Positions 53,455 through 62,412 of a stretch of DNA of 64,000 nt are shown here, in pieces. Made by a program: the position numbers and the translations under genes. Source of the stretch: Geobacter sp. (GTDB lineage Bacteria; Desulfobacterota; Desulfuromonadia; Geobacterales; DSM-12255); assembly GCA_009684525.1 (NCBI GenBank), contig WKKR01000003.1:186001-250000 (forward strand). Direction: 5' to 3'. The stretch's first letter is position 1, and every line of letters starts with the position of its first letter. The notes beneath the pieces are model-generated. The model worked only from the letters and a program-made list of their open reading frames with translations. It ran no database searches and was not told where the DNA came from.

Positions 53455-54057
53455 ATGCTGCACGAAGTCATCAACTGGCTGCTGGCTACCATCCTGAAGA
53501 TGGGGTATCCCGGTATTTTTCTGCTCATGGCCATGGAGAGCTCGGTCATCCCGATCCCCAGCGAACTGGTCATGCCCCCTGCCGGCTACTGGGCTGCCGA
53601 GGGGAAGATGAACATCTTCGTCGCCATTGTCTGCGGCACCCTGGGGAGCCTGGTCGGCGCCTATGCCAACTACTTTGCTGCCCATTACCTGGGGCGGCCG
53701 CTGGTGCTCCGTTACGGCAAATATGTCGGCATCACCGAACACAAGTTTGCCAAGGTCGAGGCATTCTTCCACAAACATGGCGAGATTTCAACATTCATCG
53801 GCCGGCTTCTGCCGGTGGTCCGCCACCTGATCTCGCTCCCGGCCGGACTGGCAGGGATGAACCACTGGAAGTTTTCCTTCTACACCCTCTTCGGTGCCGG
53901 GATCTGGTGCACGGTGCTTGCCTGGATCGGCTACATCATCGGCGAGAACCAGGACCTGATCATGCGTTATTCCCACCAGGCGGTCATCGGCGTGGTGATC
54001 TTCAGCGTGCTGCTGGTGGCGGTGTACGTCTGGGTGCACCGCCGCCGCTCACGATAG
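53455..54057 (+). CDS. DedA family membrane protein
   Basis: The 200-residue polytopic protein has GYPGIFLLMAMESSVIPIPSELVMPPAGYWA, the DedA (SNARE-associated) motif with a conserved Glu. A second re-entrant region follows at FIGRLLPVVRHLISLPAGLAGM. Members act in lipid carrier recycling and membrane potential homeostasis. AGGAGA precedes the ATG at 53455. It ends at a strong terminator. Confidence 0.91.
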   Translation: MLHEVINWLLATILKMGYPGIFLLMAMESSVIPIPSELVMPPAGYWAAEGKMNIFVAIVCGTLGSLVGAYANYFAAHYLGRPLVLRYGKYVGITEHKFAKVEAFFHKHGEISTFIGRLLPVVRHLISLPAGLAGMNHWKFSFYTLFGAGIWCTVLAWIGYIIGENQDLIMRYSHQAVIGVVIFSVLLVAVYVWVHRRRSR

Positions 54058-54084
54058 CGCCAGCACGCTGCCTGGGCCAGGTTG

Positions 54085-54124
54085 AACGGGCCGCTCTCCA
54101 TAACGGGGGCGGCCCGTTTTTTTT
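54085..54124 (+). terminator. Intrinsic terminator after dedA
   Basis: AACGGGCCGC (54085-54094) pairs with GCGGCCCGTT (54109-54118), and an unbroken T-run extends to 54124. The loop is 14 bases. Confidence 0.9.
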
Positions 54125-54237
54125 GTCCTGAAAATCCGGGGAGCAGGGCATATGCATCTTGTCGGAATAATTTACATTTGTGGCGTAACCCGAAAATACA
54201 CCCCGCTAAGGTCCCAAGAATTAACACAAAGTAATTA

Positions 54238-54253
54238 TGGCACGAGAATTGAA
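54238..54253 (+). promoter_or_regulatory. Sigma-54-like promoter of the PEP-CTERM gene
   Basis: TGGCACG (54238-54244) is a perfect -24 element, and TTGA (54249-54252) lies at the -12 position with the GG-N10-G spacing. The usual GC of the -12 box is GA here, which may weaken it. It lies about 85 bases upstream of the PEP-CTERM start. Sigma-54 control has been reported for PEP-CTERM genes elsewhere, which supports the call. Confidence 0.55.
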
Positions 54254-54335
54254 AATGACTAATGATGCTGAGCTGTTGAGGTGGTTCAATGCACGAGTGC
54301 ACGGACATTATCAATGAAAATATATGGGGGATGAA

Positions 54336-54932
54336 ATGAGCAAAAAACTGTCGATTCTGGTTGTGACGGTACTGTTCTGCCTGGTTTCCAACGGAATGGC
54401 GCAGGCAACCTATTACCACTTCGAGGATTATCGCTGGGACGATGTCAATTACAGTGGCACGGGGGCCACAAATTCCTGGACCTATGATCTTGATCTGGAC
54501 CAGATGTCGCTTTGGGCAATTTCGAGCATCCCCCTGCAGAGCGGCGGCTTGAGCTGGGATCCTGCACTGGCCACAACCGGTTCCATGAGCGAGAACGACA
54601 TCCTCCATCGTGCCTATCTGACCATGCGTTTCTGCAAGGCAAACGGCGATGAGATCGATTTCTTTCTGGACGATGTGCTCTCGAACGACCTTACGAAGAT
54701 CAGCACCGGCGGGACCGGAACCATCGATGTCTTTACCCAGTTGTACGACGATCACTTCCTGAAGGTGACCATAACGTCGGTCTTGGGCGATTTCAAGGTC
54801 GACTGGATGACCCTGGCGGGCTGCTACGAAACCGGCCCCGTTCCTGCTCCTGTCCCGGAACCGGGCAGCCTGGTGCTGCTGGGGCTGGGCCTGGTGGCGC
54901 TCTTGGCGGTGGTGTCGCGCAGAAAGGTCTGA
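54336..54932 (+). CDS. PEP-CTERM sorting-domain protein
   Basis: The 198-residue exported protein has a signal peptide ending near GMAQA. Its middle is rich in polar and aromatic residues (WDDVNYSGTGATNSW). It ends with VPEPGSLVLLGLGLVALLAVVSRRKV, the PEP motif, a helix and a basic tail recognised by exosortase. Such proteins are cut and anchored in or released to the exopolysaccharide matrix. GGGGG is near the ATG. No exosortase is in the window. Confidence 0.92.
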   Translation: MSKKLSILVVTVLFCLVSNGMAQATYYHFEDYRWDDVNYSGTGATNSWTYDLDLDQMSLWAISSIPLQSGGLSWDPALATTGSMSENDILHRAYLTMRFCKANGDEIDFFLDDVLSNDLTKISTGGTGTIDVFTQLYDDHFLKVTITSVLGDFKVDWMTLAGCYETGPVPAPVPEPGSLVLLGLGLVALLAVVSRRKV

Positions 54933-54973
54933 GACAGGCTGACCGGCAGGATGTGCTAGAAACTGGTGCCTCC

Positions 54974-55005
54974 GGGGTTGACCGCAAGGGTCAGCCCCTT
55001 TTTTT
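54974..55005 (+). terminator. Intrinsic terminator after PEP-CTERM gene
   Basis: GGGGTTGACC pairs with GGTCAGCCCC (one wobble) over a tetraloop-like GCAA, followed by a 9-base T-run. Confidence 0.88.
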
Positions 55006-55041
55006 ATCCAGCAGCAGTATGGAAACTGCACGGTTCGAAAA

Positions 55042-55070
55042 GGGCCGCCCGCCATTCCGGAGGGCGGCCC
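55042..55070. terminator. Second GC-rich hairpin downstream of PEP-CTERM gene
   Basis: GGGCCGCCC (55042-55050) pairs with GGGCGGCCC (55062-55070) with an 11-base loop. Only CTTCT follows, so it is a weak back-up terminator or a repeat hairpin. The rest of the 411-base gap to 55343 holds the palindrome at 55166 and no gene. Confidence 0.5.
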
Positions 55071-55165
55071 CTTCTGTATGAGGTTTCTGGCGATTTTTAT
55101 GCCATGTGCGACAAAAGCTTGCAGCATAATTTCCCTGATCGGCATACTAGTTTGTTGCCACAGAG

Positions 55166-55183
55166 CAGTAAATCAATTTACTG
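55166..55183. promoter_or_regulatory. 18-nt palindrome upstream of chemoreceptor gene
   Basis: CAGTAAAT and ATTTACTG flank CA as an exact palindrome, about 160 bases before the receptor start. It has the look of a dimeric repressor site in an AT-rich upstream region. No matching regulator is identified. Confidence 0.4.
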
Positions 55184-55343
55184 GTATACTGCAATCATAC
55201 AACGTCGGAATGCCCTGTTGCGCAGTGTTTCGAAATGGTTGACTTTTTCGGTGTCAGAAAAAGAACTGCGGCGAATATCCGATCATGACACCTTATTACC
55301 GACAAGGCGCATGGGCATATCCTTGACAAAAGGAGGTGGTGTT

Positions 55344-57311
55344 ATGACCATAAAATTCCGGCTCATCATCAACAACATCCTGGCAGCCCTGATCCTGGCG
55401 ATTCTGATCGGCCTCAGCGGGTATTCCATGATGCATCTGGGGCGCCTGCAGGACGATGCGGCCCAAAAGGCCCATGCTGCCGAAGTCACCGCCCTGGCGA
55501 GCAAGGTCGGCATGTCGCAGTACCAGGCCATTGCGGATGCCATCATCAACCGGGACCTTTTACAATCCGACAAGGAGTGGGACAGAAAAAAGGAGCTGAA
55601 CCTGAAGCGCATGAACGAGCTGGTCGCGTCGGTCAGTGCGCCCGAGGAGAAGCAGCTTGCCAGCGAGGCGAAAAAGTCGTTCGAGACCCTGGTCTCATTG
55701 TATGAAACCCGGCTTCATCCGCTGCTCAAGGCCAATGCCGGCATTACCGGCGAGATGCGGGAGATCGACGATTTGATGGACAAGGAGCTGGAGGTTATCC
55801 GGGTAAATACCAACAAGCTCACCGACTCATTCGCGAAATCTGCCGACAAGGCCGACAAGGATTTTGACGGCACCCGGGGCACGAGCATTTCCGTCATGCT
55901 GGCCGTCGGCATCATCGGCCTTCTCGTCCTGATCGGCTTTTCCGCCTGGATCTCGACGAGCATCATCGCGCCGCTGAAGAGATTCGATCTCTTTGTTGCC
56001 GACCTTGCCAGCGGGGAAGGCGACCTGACCAGGAAGGTCGAGTATCGGGGCAACGATGAACTGGGGTCGCTCAGCAGGAGCCTGAACCAGTTCATCGATA
56101 CGCTGCACGAAATCGTGAAAAATGTCCTGAAAGACGGGATCCAGGTGGTGATCGGGGCGAGCAGGGTCCATGAAATGTCCGACGAGATCACGAAGGAGTC
56201 CGATGCCCTTGCCTCCCAGGCCATGGCAGTTGCCACAGCCAGCGAAGAGATGTCTGCCACCTCCAACGACATTGCCGCGAACTGCTCCCAGGCGGCTCAG
56301 GCGGGGGCTGTTGCCAATGGTACGGCCACCGATGGTTCATCAGTGGTTCAGGAAACAGTGGACGGGATGCAGAGGATTGCCCAGCGGGTTCAGGATGCCG
56401 CTTCCACGGTGGAAAGCCTTGGCGCTCGTTCCGATCAGATCGGCACCATTGTCGGCACGATCCAGGACATTGCCGATCAGACCAATCTGCTTGCGCTCAA
56501 TGCCGCCATCGAGGCGGCCCGCGCCGGCGAACAGGGGCGGGGTTTTGCCGTGGTGGCGGACGAGGTGCGGGCTCTTGCCGAACGGACAACCAAGGCCACC
56601 CGCGAAATCAGCGAGATGATCAAGAGCATTCAGGCCGAAACCAGGAATGCGGTCGATTCCATGGAACAGGGGGTGTGCGAGGTCGAGAAGGGGTCGATCG
56701 GTGCTGCCCGCTCAGGCGAGGCGCTGCAGAATATCATCGAGCAGATCAACGCCGTCACCATGCAGATCAGCCAGATCGCCACGGCGGCAGAGGAGCAGAC
56801 CGCCACCACCAGCGAGATCTCCGGCAGCATCCAGCAGGTGACGGACATTGCGCAAAAAGCGTCCGGCAGCGCCCATGAAGCGACATCCGCGTCCAACGAA
56901 CTGCTAGTGCAGGCAGAAGAGCTGATGACGATTCTGGGTAAGTTCAAGATCAACGAAGATGTCTCGATGATCCTCAACAAGGCCAAGAGCGCCCACCTGA
57001 TCTTTGTCGGCAAGATCAAGGCGCATGTTGACGGCCATAAGAGGGTTGACGGGAATGCACTGCCGACCCATCTGACCTGTGCGTTCGGCAAATGGTACCA
57101 GGACAAGGGGCAGGAACTCTGCGGCAGGTTACCGGTTTTCCGCGAGATCGAGGCGCCCCATGCCCGGGTGCACGAGCTGGGCAAGCAGGCCGTTGCTGCC
57201 TGCGATGCCAGGGACATGGCCCGCGCACAGCTCTGTTGCCAGGAGATGACGGAGAATTCGCAGAAACTGATCGGCATCATCGAACGATTGGAGCGTGAAC
57301 GGCTCGGTTAA
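55344..57311 (+). CDS. Methyl-accepting chemotaxis protein with C-terminal CZB zinc domain
   Basis: The 655-residue receptor has TM1 at about 8-30 and a helical periplasmic sensor (about 31-180, four-helix-bundle-like). TM2 is near 182-204, HAMP at 205-258, and the signalling domain around [40 protein letters not shown]. The C-terminal CZB domain (about 547-645) has [18 protein letters not shown] and HARVHELG, which supply the zinc His and Cys ligands. AAGGAGGT precedes the ATG at 55344. It likely reads redox, oxidant or zinc state through CZB. Confidence 0.92.
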   Translation: MTIKFRLIINNILAALILAILIGLSGYSMMHLGRLQDDAAQKAHAAEVTALASKVGMSQYQAIADAIINRDLLQSDKEWDRKKELNLKRMNELVASVSAPEEKQLASEAKKSFETLVSLYETRLHPLLKANAGITGEMREIDDLMDKELEVIRVNTNKLTDSFAKSADKADKDFDGTRGTSISVMLAVGIIGLLVLIGFSAWISTSIIAPLKRFDLFVADLASGEGDLTRKVEYRGNDELGSLSRSLNQFIDTLHEIVKNVLKDGIQVVIGASRVHEMSDEITKESDALASQAMAVATASEEMSATSNDIAANCSQAAQAGAVANGTATDGSSVVQETVDGMQRIAQRVQDAASTVESLGARSDQIGTIVGTIQDIADQTNLLALNAAIEAARAGEQGRGFAVVADEVRALAERTTKATREISEMIKSIQAETRNAVDSMEQGVCEVEKGSIGAARSGEALQNIIEQINAVTMQISQIATAAEEQTATTSEISGSIQQVTDIAQKASGSAHEATSASNELLVQAEELMTILGKFKINEDVSMILNKAKSAHLIFVGKIKAHVDGHKRVDGNALPTHLTCAFGKWYQDKGQELCGRLPVFREIEAPHARVHELGKQAVAACDARDMARAQLCCQEMTENSQKLIGIIERLERERLG

Positions 57312-57344
57312 CGGATGCCGCTCCCGGATTGTGTTTCCTGAACG

Positions 57345-57383
57345 CACAAGGGCCGCTCCCCGGCATGGAGAGCGGCCCTTGTG
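57345..57383. terminator. Bidirectional hairpin between convergent genes
   Basis: CACAAGGGCCGCTC (57345-57358) pairs perfectly with GAGCGGCCCTTGTG (57370-57383). It lies between the chemoreceptor and transaldolase genes, which converge. No long T-run follows on either strand. Confidence 0.6.
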
Positions 57384-57403
57384 TCGTCATGAGTCGTGTG
57401 CCG

Positions 57404-58048
57404 TTATTTGGGCACTTTCTCCCAGTCTTCCAGGAACTTCTTGATCCCGGCGTCGGTAAGGGGGTGCTTGGCGAGCTGCACCATGACCGAGTAGGGGATG
57501 GTGGCGATGTCGGCACCGATGAGGGCCGACTGGAGGACATGGACCGGGTTGCGGACGCTGGCGACGATGATTTCGGCCGTGTAGCCGTAGTTGTCGAAGA
57601 TGGTCCTGATCTCTTCGATGATCCCCATCCCGTCCTGGGAGATGTCGTCCAGTCGCCCGACAAAGGGGGAGACGTAGCTGGCGCCCGCCTTGGCGGCAAG
57701 CAGTGCCTGCATCGGGGTGAAGATCAGGGTCACGTTGGTCCTGATCTTCAACTTGGTCAACTCCTTGGTTGCCTTGAGCCCTTCGGTGGTCATCGGTACC
57801 TTGACGACGATGTTCTTGTGGATCTTGACCAGTTCTTTGGCTTCCTTGACCATCCCCTTGGCGTCCAGCGAAATGACTTCGGCAGAGATGGGGCCGTCGA
57901 CGATGGAGACGATCTCCTTGATCACGTCTTTGAACTTGCGTCCCGACTTGGCGATGAGCGACGGGTTGGTGGTGACGCCGTCCACCAGTCCCAATTCGTG
58001 GGCCTCGCGGATCTCGTTGACGTCGGCGGTATCGATGAAAAACTTCAT
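57404..58048 (-). CDS. tal: Transaldolase, small TalC/MipB type
   Basis: The 214-residue class I aldolase has [30 protein letters not shown], the Schiff-base lysine in [11 protein letters not shown], and [10 protein letters not shown]. Its length fits the TalC/fructose-6-phosphate aldolase subgroup, which in many bacteria acts as transaldolase in the non-oxidative pentose phosphate pathway. Fructose-6-phosphate aldolase activity is an alternative. Confidence 0.92.
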   Translation of the reverse strand: MKFFIDTADVNEIREAHELGLVDGVTTNPSLIAKSGRKFKDVIKEIVSIVDGPISAEVISLDAKGMVKEAKELVKIHKNIVVKVPMTTEGLKATKELTKLKIRTNVTLIFTPMQALLAAKAGASYVSPFVGRLDDISQDGMGIIEEIRTIFDNYGYTAEIIVASVRNPVHVLQSALIGADIATIPYSVMVQLAKHPLTDAGIKKFLEDWEKVPK

Positions 58049-58081
58049 GGTGTTCCTCCCTGGCGGCCCGGCCGCATAGAT

Positions 58082-58363
58082 TTATTGGTTGATGCTCTTG
58101 GCTGCTGCTTCCTTCTGTTCCAGTTGGTCGCGGTACTTTTCCAGGCACTCCATGGAGCAGAAGTAGATCCGCTCATCCTCCACCCGGCCGATCACCGCAT
58201 CTTCCTCGCTGACGTAGACACCGCAGACCGGATCGCGCTTGGTCTCCTCACCTTTTTTGGGTGGCAGGGGCTCTTCGGTCTTGCGGCTTTTGAGGAACCC
58301 CTGGGCGACCTTGTAGATGACGTAGCCGATGACGGCGAAAAAAAGCAGGCGCATCAGTCCCAT
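58082..58363 (-). CDS. Membrane-anchored YHS-like small protein
   Basis: The 93-residue protein has one N-terminal membrane helix (about 4-22). A linker with PLPPKKGEE leads to a YHS/TRASH-like module with RDPVCGVYVSEEDAVIGRV and YFCSMECLEKYRDQL. Its three cysteines could bind a metal ion. GGAGG precedes the ATG, and its start overlaps the end of folK. The metal and role are unknown. Confidence 0.78.
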   Translation of the reverse strand: MGLMRLLFFAVIGYVIYKVAQGFLKSRKTEEPLPPKKGEETKRDPVCGVYVSEEDAVIGRVEDERIYFCSMECLEKYRDQLEQKEAAAKSINQ

Positions 58364-58857
58364 GTTGGTTCCTCCAGTTTTCTGATGCCGGGCTTACGGG
58401 GGAGTCGGCTCAGGAGCGTTGCCACCGGTTCCTGCAGAACCGGATGGCGAAGATTCGGGGCTATCTCGGCAAGCGGCGCCAGGACGAAGCGTCGTTCGTG
58501 CAGGCGCGGATGCGGGAGGGTCAGATCGGCTGTCTGCAGGACCTGGTCGTTGTACAGGAGCAGGTCCAGGTCCATCCGCCTCGGGCCTCCCGGCACCTCC
58601 CGAGTCCGCTGGAATACTTCCGACTCTATCCGCAGCAGTTCGTGCAGAAGGGGTTCGGGGGCGAAATCGGTTTCCAGGCGCAGCACCGCGTTGTAAAAGT
58701 TTTCCTGGGGAAGGGTTCCCACCGGTTCGGTTTCATAGAAGCCGGAAAGGGCGGAGATCTTCGATCCCGGCAGTCTGCCGATTTCAGCAACGCCCCGCAG
58801 CAGGTTCAGTTCCCGGTCACCCTGATTGGAGCCGAGCGCAATATATGCCGTGTGCAT
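58354..58857 (-). CDS. folK: 6-hydroxymethyl-7,8-dihydropterin pyrophosphokinase FolK
   Basis: The 167-residue enzyme pyrophosphorylates 6-hydroxymethyldihydropterin in folate synthesis. YIALGSNQGDRELNL, GFYETEPVG, FYNAVLRLETDFAP and EVPGGPRRMDLDLLLYNDQVL are the family motifs, with the metal-binding DLDLL. The end overlaps the next small membrane gene by 10 bases. No clear ribosome site is seen at the ATG. Confidence 0.93.
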   Translation of the reverse strand: MHTAYIALGSNQGDRELNLLRGVAEIGRLPGSKISALSGFYETEPVGTLPQENFYNAVLRLETDFAPEPLLHELLRIESEVFQRTREVPGGPRRMDLDLLLYNDQVLQTADLTLPHPRLHERRFVLAPLAEIAPNLRHPVLQEPVATLLSRLPRKPGIRKLEEPTWD

Positions 58858-58891
58858 AGTCGAACGATTAGAGCATAAAACGGGGGTTTTT

Positions 58892-59239
58892 TCAACCGCA
58901 AGGAGTCGTCGCGTCCCAATGCACTGCCAGCCAGACAGTCTGCAGGTTCGGATCTGTCCATGCCACCCGGTGGCGGCAATGCGCGGGTATCAGCACGTGG
59001 TCGCCGGGCAGGAGCCGAAGCGGCGACCTGCCATCTTCAAACTGAAGGTCTGCGCCCCCCTGGAGGAGCAGGACCCACTCGTGCCGTTCCTGGTCGTACC
59101 ACTCCCCTTGCGCTGTCGTCTGCCCTTGCGAGGTGATCCGTTCGATGCGCACCCCTTCCAGTTCGACGAGATTCTCGAACACCTCGGCTGAGACCGCTGC
59201 CGGAAGTGTCGCAAAGATGTTTCCCTGCCGGATGTTCAT
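58892..59239 (-). CDS. Cupin domain protein
   Basis: The 115-residue single cupin has EWYDQERHEWVLLLQGGADLQFED (first motif with a His) and LRLLPGDHVLIPAHCRHRV (second motif with two His). The start at 59239 overlaps the stop of the hydrolase gene (ATGA). It may be a small metal-dependent isomerase or dioxygenase-like protein; the substrate is unknown. Confidence 0.8.
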   Translation of the reverse strand: MNIRQGNIFATLPAAVSAEVFENLVELEGVRIERITSQGQTTAQGEWYDQERHEWVLLLQGGADLQFEDGRSPLRLLPGDHVLIPAHCRHRVAWTDPNLQTVWLAVHWDATTPCG

Positions 59240-60114
59240 CCGTGTTCCTCCATGAATGCCCTGATGGCTGTGGCGCAGTCTGATGCCCGTTCCTCGTGGG
59301 GGTTGTGGCCCGCGTCCAGGACCACCAGCCGCGAACCGGAGATCTCGCGATGCAGCCGTTCCCCTGCGGGCAGGCGGATGACGCGGTCGTGGCGGCCCCA
59401 AACGATAAGCGTCGGGATGGTGACCTTCCCGTAATCCGGGAGGCGGTGCTGGTAGACAGCGGGATCGAGCTGCCGGGCCGTGGCGATGAGCGCATAGGCG
59501 GTATTTCGCCCCGTGAAGCAGCCGGAGTAGCGCGCTATCCGCTCTTCGGTAACTTCGTCGGGGGTGTGGTAGACATGCTCCAGGTTATAGCGGACCATTA
59601 CCTTGAGCGGCAGGAGGTGCAGGATGAGGCTACCGGCAACCGGCATGCGCAGGTAGGCGAAAAAGCGGGGGAGCCGCTGGGGATAGGCTGCCGCATCGAT
59701 GAGGACCAGTCTGCCGATGAGCCGTTCGCGCCTGGATTCCCGCGCCATCTCCCAGGTGAACAGGGCGATCCCTCCCCCCAGGGAGTGGCCGACCAGCACG
59801 GCATCATGCAACTGGAGTCCTTCCATGAGGTCAAGGACCAGGGCTGCATGGTCTTCGGGCCGGTAGGCGCCGTCACGGGGCTTTGCCGAGAGGCCGGCAC
59901 CCTTGAGATCGGGCAGGTAGAGCCGGTAACGGTCAGAAGGGAAGTACGGACGCAGCTCCTCCCAGGTTACCGACGATGCGGCAAAGCCGTGGAGCAAGAG
60001 GAGCGTTGTCGGGCCGTCACCCTGGATCCGGTAATGCAGTTGCACGCCATTGGCGCAGGTGTGGGTTTTCCCGTGATGGATGCTTGTGCTTGAGGGGGAA
60101 TCCGTGCTAAACAA
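59236..60114 (-). CDS. Alpha/beta hydrolase
   Basis: The 292-residue alpha/beta-fold hydrolase has LLLLHGFAASSVTWEEL (oxyanion region), the nucleophile in VGHSLGGG, the acid in WGRHDRVI and the His in DAGHNPHE. A TTG start is supported by GGGGAG 7 bases upstream. No signal peptide is seen, so it is probably cytoplasmic. The natural ester substrate is not known. Confidence 0.88.
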   Translation of the reverse strand: MFSTDSPSSTSIHHGKTHTCANGVQLHYRIQGDGPTTLLLLHGFAASSVTWEELRPYFPSDRYRLYLPDLKGAGLSAKPRDGAYRPEDHAALVLDLMEGLQLHDAVLVGHSLGGGIALFTWEMARESRRERLIGRLVLIDAAAYPQRLPRFFAYLRMPVAGSLILHLLPLKVMVRYNLEHVYHTPDEVTEERIARYSGCFTGRNTAYALIATARQLDPAVYQHRLPDYGKVTIPTLIVWGRHDRVIRLPAGERLHREISGSRLVVLDAGHNPHEERASDCATAIRAFMEEHG

Positions 60115-60164
60115 CTGAGAACTCCCCGGTTTGCCGGGATATTGTCAACAGGAGGGACCCTTTC

Positions 60165-60545
60165 GTGAAGAAACCGCAGATCATCTTCAAGTACCTGTAT
60201 GCAGAAGATTATAACCCGGTCTATGTGAACGGTGCCCACGGCGGGATTTCGCCGCGCGGTGAGCTGGTTGTCCATTTTTACCTGGAGCGGCCCGGCGTGC
60301 CGGTTTCCATCACCCACGAGGTGACTCCCGGCGGAACGATCGGCGCCGAACTGGACGAGGTCCCGGCCGATTTCAAGCAGACCCTGTACCGGGCCGTGGA
60401 GTCGGGCATCGTCATGAACTACGAGAGCGCCCGCACCTTCCATCTCTGGCTCGGCGAGCGGCTGAAGGAGCTGGAGGCACTGCACCAGGCCCGTGAATCC
60501 ATGCAGTTTGTCAAGCAGGACACGTCTACTGACATTACCCACTGA
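60165..60545 (+). CDS. Hypothetical protein (126 aa)
   Basis: The GTG at 60165 follows AGGAGGG. The protein begins KKPQIIFKYLYAEDYNPVYVNGAHGGISPRGELVVHFYLER, which suggests a beta-rich domain, and ends with an amphipathic helix (LWLGERLKELEALHQAR). There is no signal peptide or metal motif. I do not recognise the family. It is divergent from the hydrolase gene and ends just before a palindromic element. Confidence 0.72.
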   Translation: MKKPQIIFKYLYAEDYNPVYVNGAHGGISPRGELVVHFYLERPGVPVSITHEVTPGGTIGAELDEVPADFKQTLYRAVESGIVMNYESARTFHLWLGERLKELEALHQARESMQFVKQDTSTDITH

Positions 60546-60560
60546 CCGGCCAAGTGGAAC

Positions 60561-60748
60561 CTAGCAGGTTGTTTGAAAATTCCGGTTGTTCAAAAGCAGT
60601 CAGATCGTCGCACCCGCAGAAAGCCCCGCGGAGGCATAGTACCCACAGGGCATAAACAGCGCTACGCCGCACAAGGCGGCTTTTCAAGGCCGGCGGCGAG
60701 ATGGCTGCTTTTAGCTGCGCTGAAACTTCGTTTTCAACAACCTGCTAG
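60561..60748. repeat. 188-nt palindromic element with CTAGCAGGTTGTT ends
   Basis: CTAGCAGGTTGTTTGAAAA (60561-60579) and TTTTCAACAACCTGCTAG (60731-60748) are inverted terminal repeats differing by one base. Inner arms include AAAAGCAG/CTGCTTTT. No ORF is credible. The TAG stop of corA (complement of 60745-60747) lies inside its right end. A MITE-like origin is inferred. Confidence 0.8.
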
Positions 60749-61812
60749 AGCCAGCGCCGTTTCCTGAACCAGAGGAGCATGACGCAGGCGACAACCGTCA
60801 TGATGCCGAGAGCTGCCGGATAGCCCCACCGGAGTTCCAGTTCCGGCATCACCTTAAAATTCATCCCCCACAACGACGCCAAGAAGGAAAGGGGCATGAA
60901 GACCGTGGCGATGACGGTCAGCACCCGCATGATCTCGTTGGTGCGGGTGTTTATGCTGGAAAGGTATGTGTCCAGGGTGCCGGAAAGGATGTCCCGGCTT
61001 GTCTCTATGGCATCGATGGCCTGAACCGTGTGGTCGTAGAGATCACGCAGGTAGATGGCGACCGGTGCCGAGATCAGGTGCGACTCCAGCCGTTCCAGCG
61101 ACAGTATGACCTCCCTGAGCGGCCAAACGGCTCGACGCAGGAATATGGCGTTTCTTTTCAGGCGGTGGATCTCCCTGGTCGTCATGGGGGTCGGTTTTGC
61201 CACCACCTTCTCCTCCAGGGCCTCGATCCGTTCCCCCATCTCCTCCAGCACCGTGAAATACTGATCGACGATAATGTCCATCAGGGAATAGGCGAGATAA
61301 TCCGCTCCCATCCCCCTGGTCCTCCCCTTGCCGCTCTTGATCCGATCCCTGATGGAGATGAATAGATCGCCCCTGATGCCTTCCTGGAAGGAAAGGACAA
61401 AGTCCGGGCCGAGCACGAGGCTGACCTGTTCGGCGGCGATGCTGCCATTATCGCGGGGGTAGAGCATCTTCAGGACGATGAACAGGTAGTTGTCGTATTC
61501 TTCCCGCTTTGGTCGCTGGCTGGTGTTGAGGATGTCTTCGAGGACCAAGGGGTGGAGATGCAGGCGTTCGCCGATCTCCCGGATCATCTCCACGTCGCTG
61601 AGCCCTTCGATGTCGTACCAGGTAACGGCAGAGGGGGGGAGAGCCATGGTCGGGACCTCGGTGCTGGAGCCGATCTGCTGTTCCGTGATGCTCTCCTGGC
61701 TGTAGGAGATGACACGGACCGCGGTTGCGTGCGTGCTCTGCTCGCCGATATGGATCAGGGTGCCGGGGGGAAGTCCGGACTTGACGGATCGGTGCGTGGC
61801 GCTGCCGTTCAT
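60745..61812 (-). CDS. corA: Magnesium/cobalt transporter CorA
   Basis: The 355-residue protein has a long soluble domain and two C-terminal membrane helices. The pore signature SLWGMNF (GMN) follows a hydrophobic helix, and the protein ends with basic residues FRKRRWL. The soluble part has LEDILNTSQRPKREEYDNYLFIVLKML, typical of CorA. It mediates Mg2+ (and Co2+/Ni2+) uptake. The stop codon lies in the palindromic element. Confidence 0.93.
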   Translation of the reverse strand: MNGSATHRSVKSGLPPGTLIHIGEQSTHATAVRVISYSQESITEQQIGSSTEVPTMALPPSAVTWYDIEGLSDVEMIREIGERLHLHPLVLEDILNTSQRPKREEYDNYLFIVLKMLYPRDNGSIAAEQVSLVLGPDFVLSFQEGIRGDLFISIRDRIKSGKGRTRGMGADYLAYSLMDIIVDQYFTVLEEMGERIEALEEKVVAKPTPMTTREIHRLKRNAIFLRRAVWPLREVILSLERLESHLISAPVAIYLRDLYDHTVQAIDAIETSRDILSGTLDTYLSSINTRTNEIMRVLTVIATVFMPLSFLASLWGMNFKVMPELELRWGYPAALGIMTVVACVMLLWFRKRRWL

Positions 61813-61915
61813 GAGCGATCCCCCGGTTTCTTACGTTGTTGCGGACATTGCCGGCGCAGTGTCGCAGCAGGAGAAACCCCTGGGCGTCGATGGCCGTTGC
61901 CGTGCCGTTTCGCGC

Positions 61916-62350
61916 TCATATGTCCAGGACCACCATGGCCCGCCAGCTCCCGTCAGGCTGCTGCTCCAGGCAGAACCGGTGCAGGGTTACCGCCTTGACA
62001 TCCACGTTCAGCGGGTGACGGGAGACATCGATCGCTTCGCCGCAGAGCTCTGCCGCCAGTTCCCAGGCGCCATCCTCTTCGGTGAGGGAGAGTTCCTTCG
62101 GTCGCAAGAGGAGCCGCCCGGCATCCTTGTGGAATATCAGTTCGCCGAGAAAGTCGAACAGAAGCAGATCCAGCGCGGTGTTCTCCAGGAAGCAGGGAAC
62201 CGTCTCCGTGCAGCGGACCGTTTCCAGCTCTTCCACCATGACATTGAGGGTGGCGTCGGCTGCCGCTTTGAACAGCTCTGCCAGCGTCGCGCCCCATGCC
62301 TCGAAGGCTATGTCGGCAGTGGCAATGTCATCACGATAGCGATACGGCAT
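61916..62350 (-). CDS. Archease
   Basis: The 144-residue protein has YRYRDDIATADIAFEAWGATLAELFKAAADA, LFDFLGELIFHKDA and VDVKAVTLHRFCLEQ, close to the archease fold. Archease helps RtcB guanylylation and turnover. It lies about 60 bases downstream of rtcB on the same strand, the usual pairing. Confidence 0.88.
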   Translation of the reverse strand: MPYRYRDDIATADIAFEAWGATLAELFKAAADATLNVMVEELETVRCTETVPCFLENTALDLLLFDFLGELIFHKDAGRLLLRPKELSLTEEDGAWELAAELCGEAIDVSRHPLNVDVKAVTLHRFCLEQQPDGSWRAMVVLDI

Positions 62351-62412
62351 ATATTCCTCCGATCCTGGGGGTGCGGTTCATGCCGGCTGCCTGCTGCGGC
62401 CGACTCCGGTCC

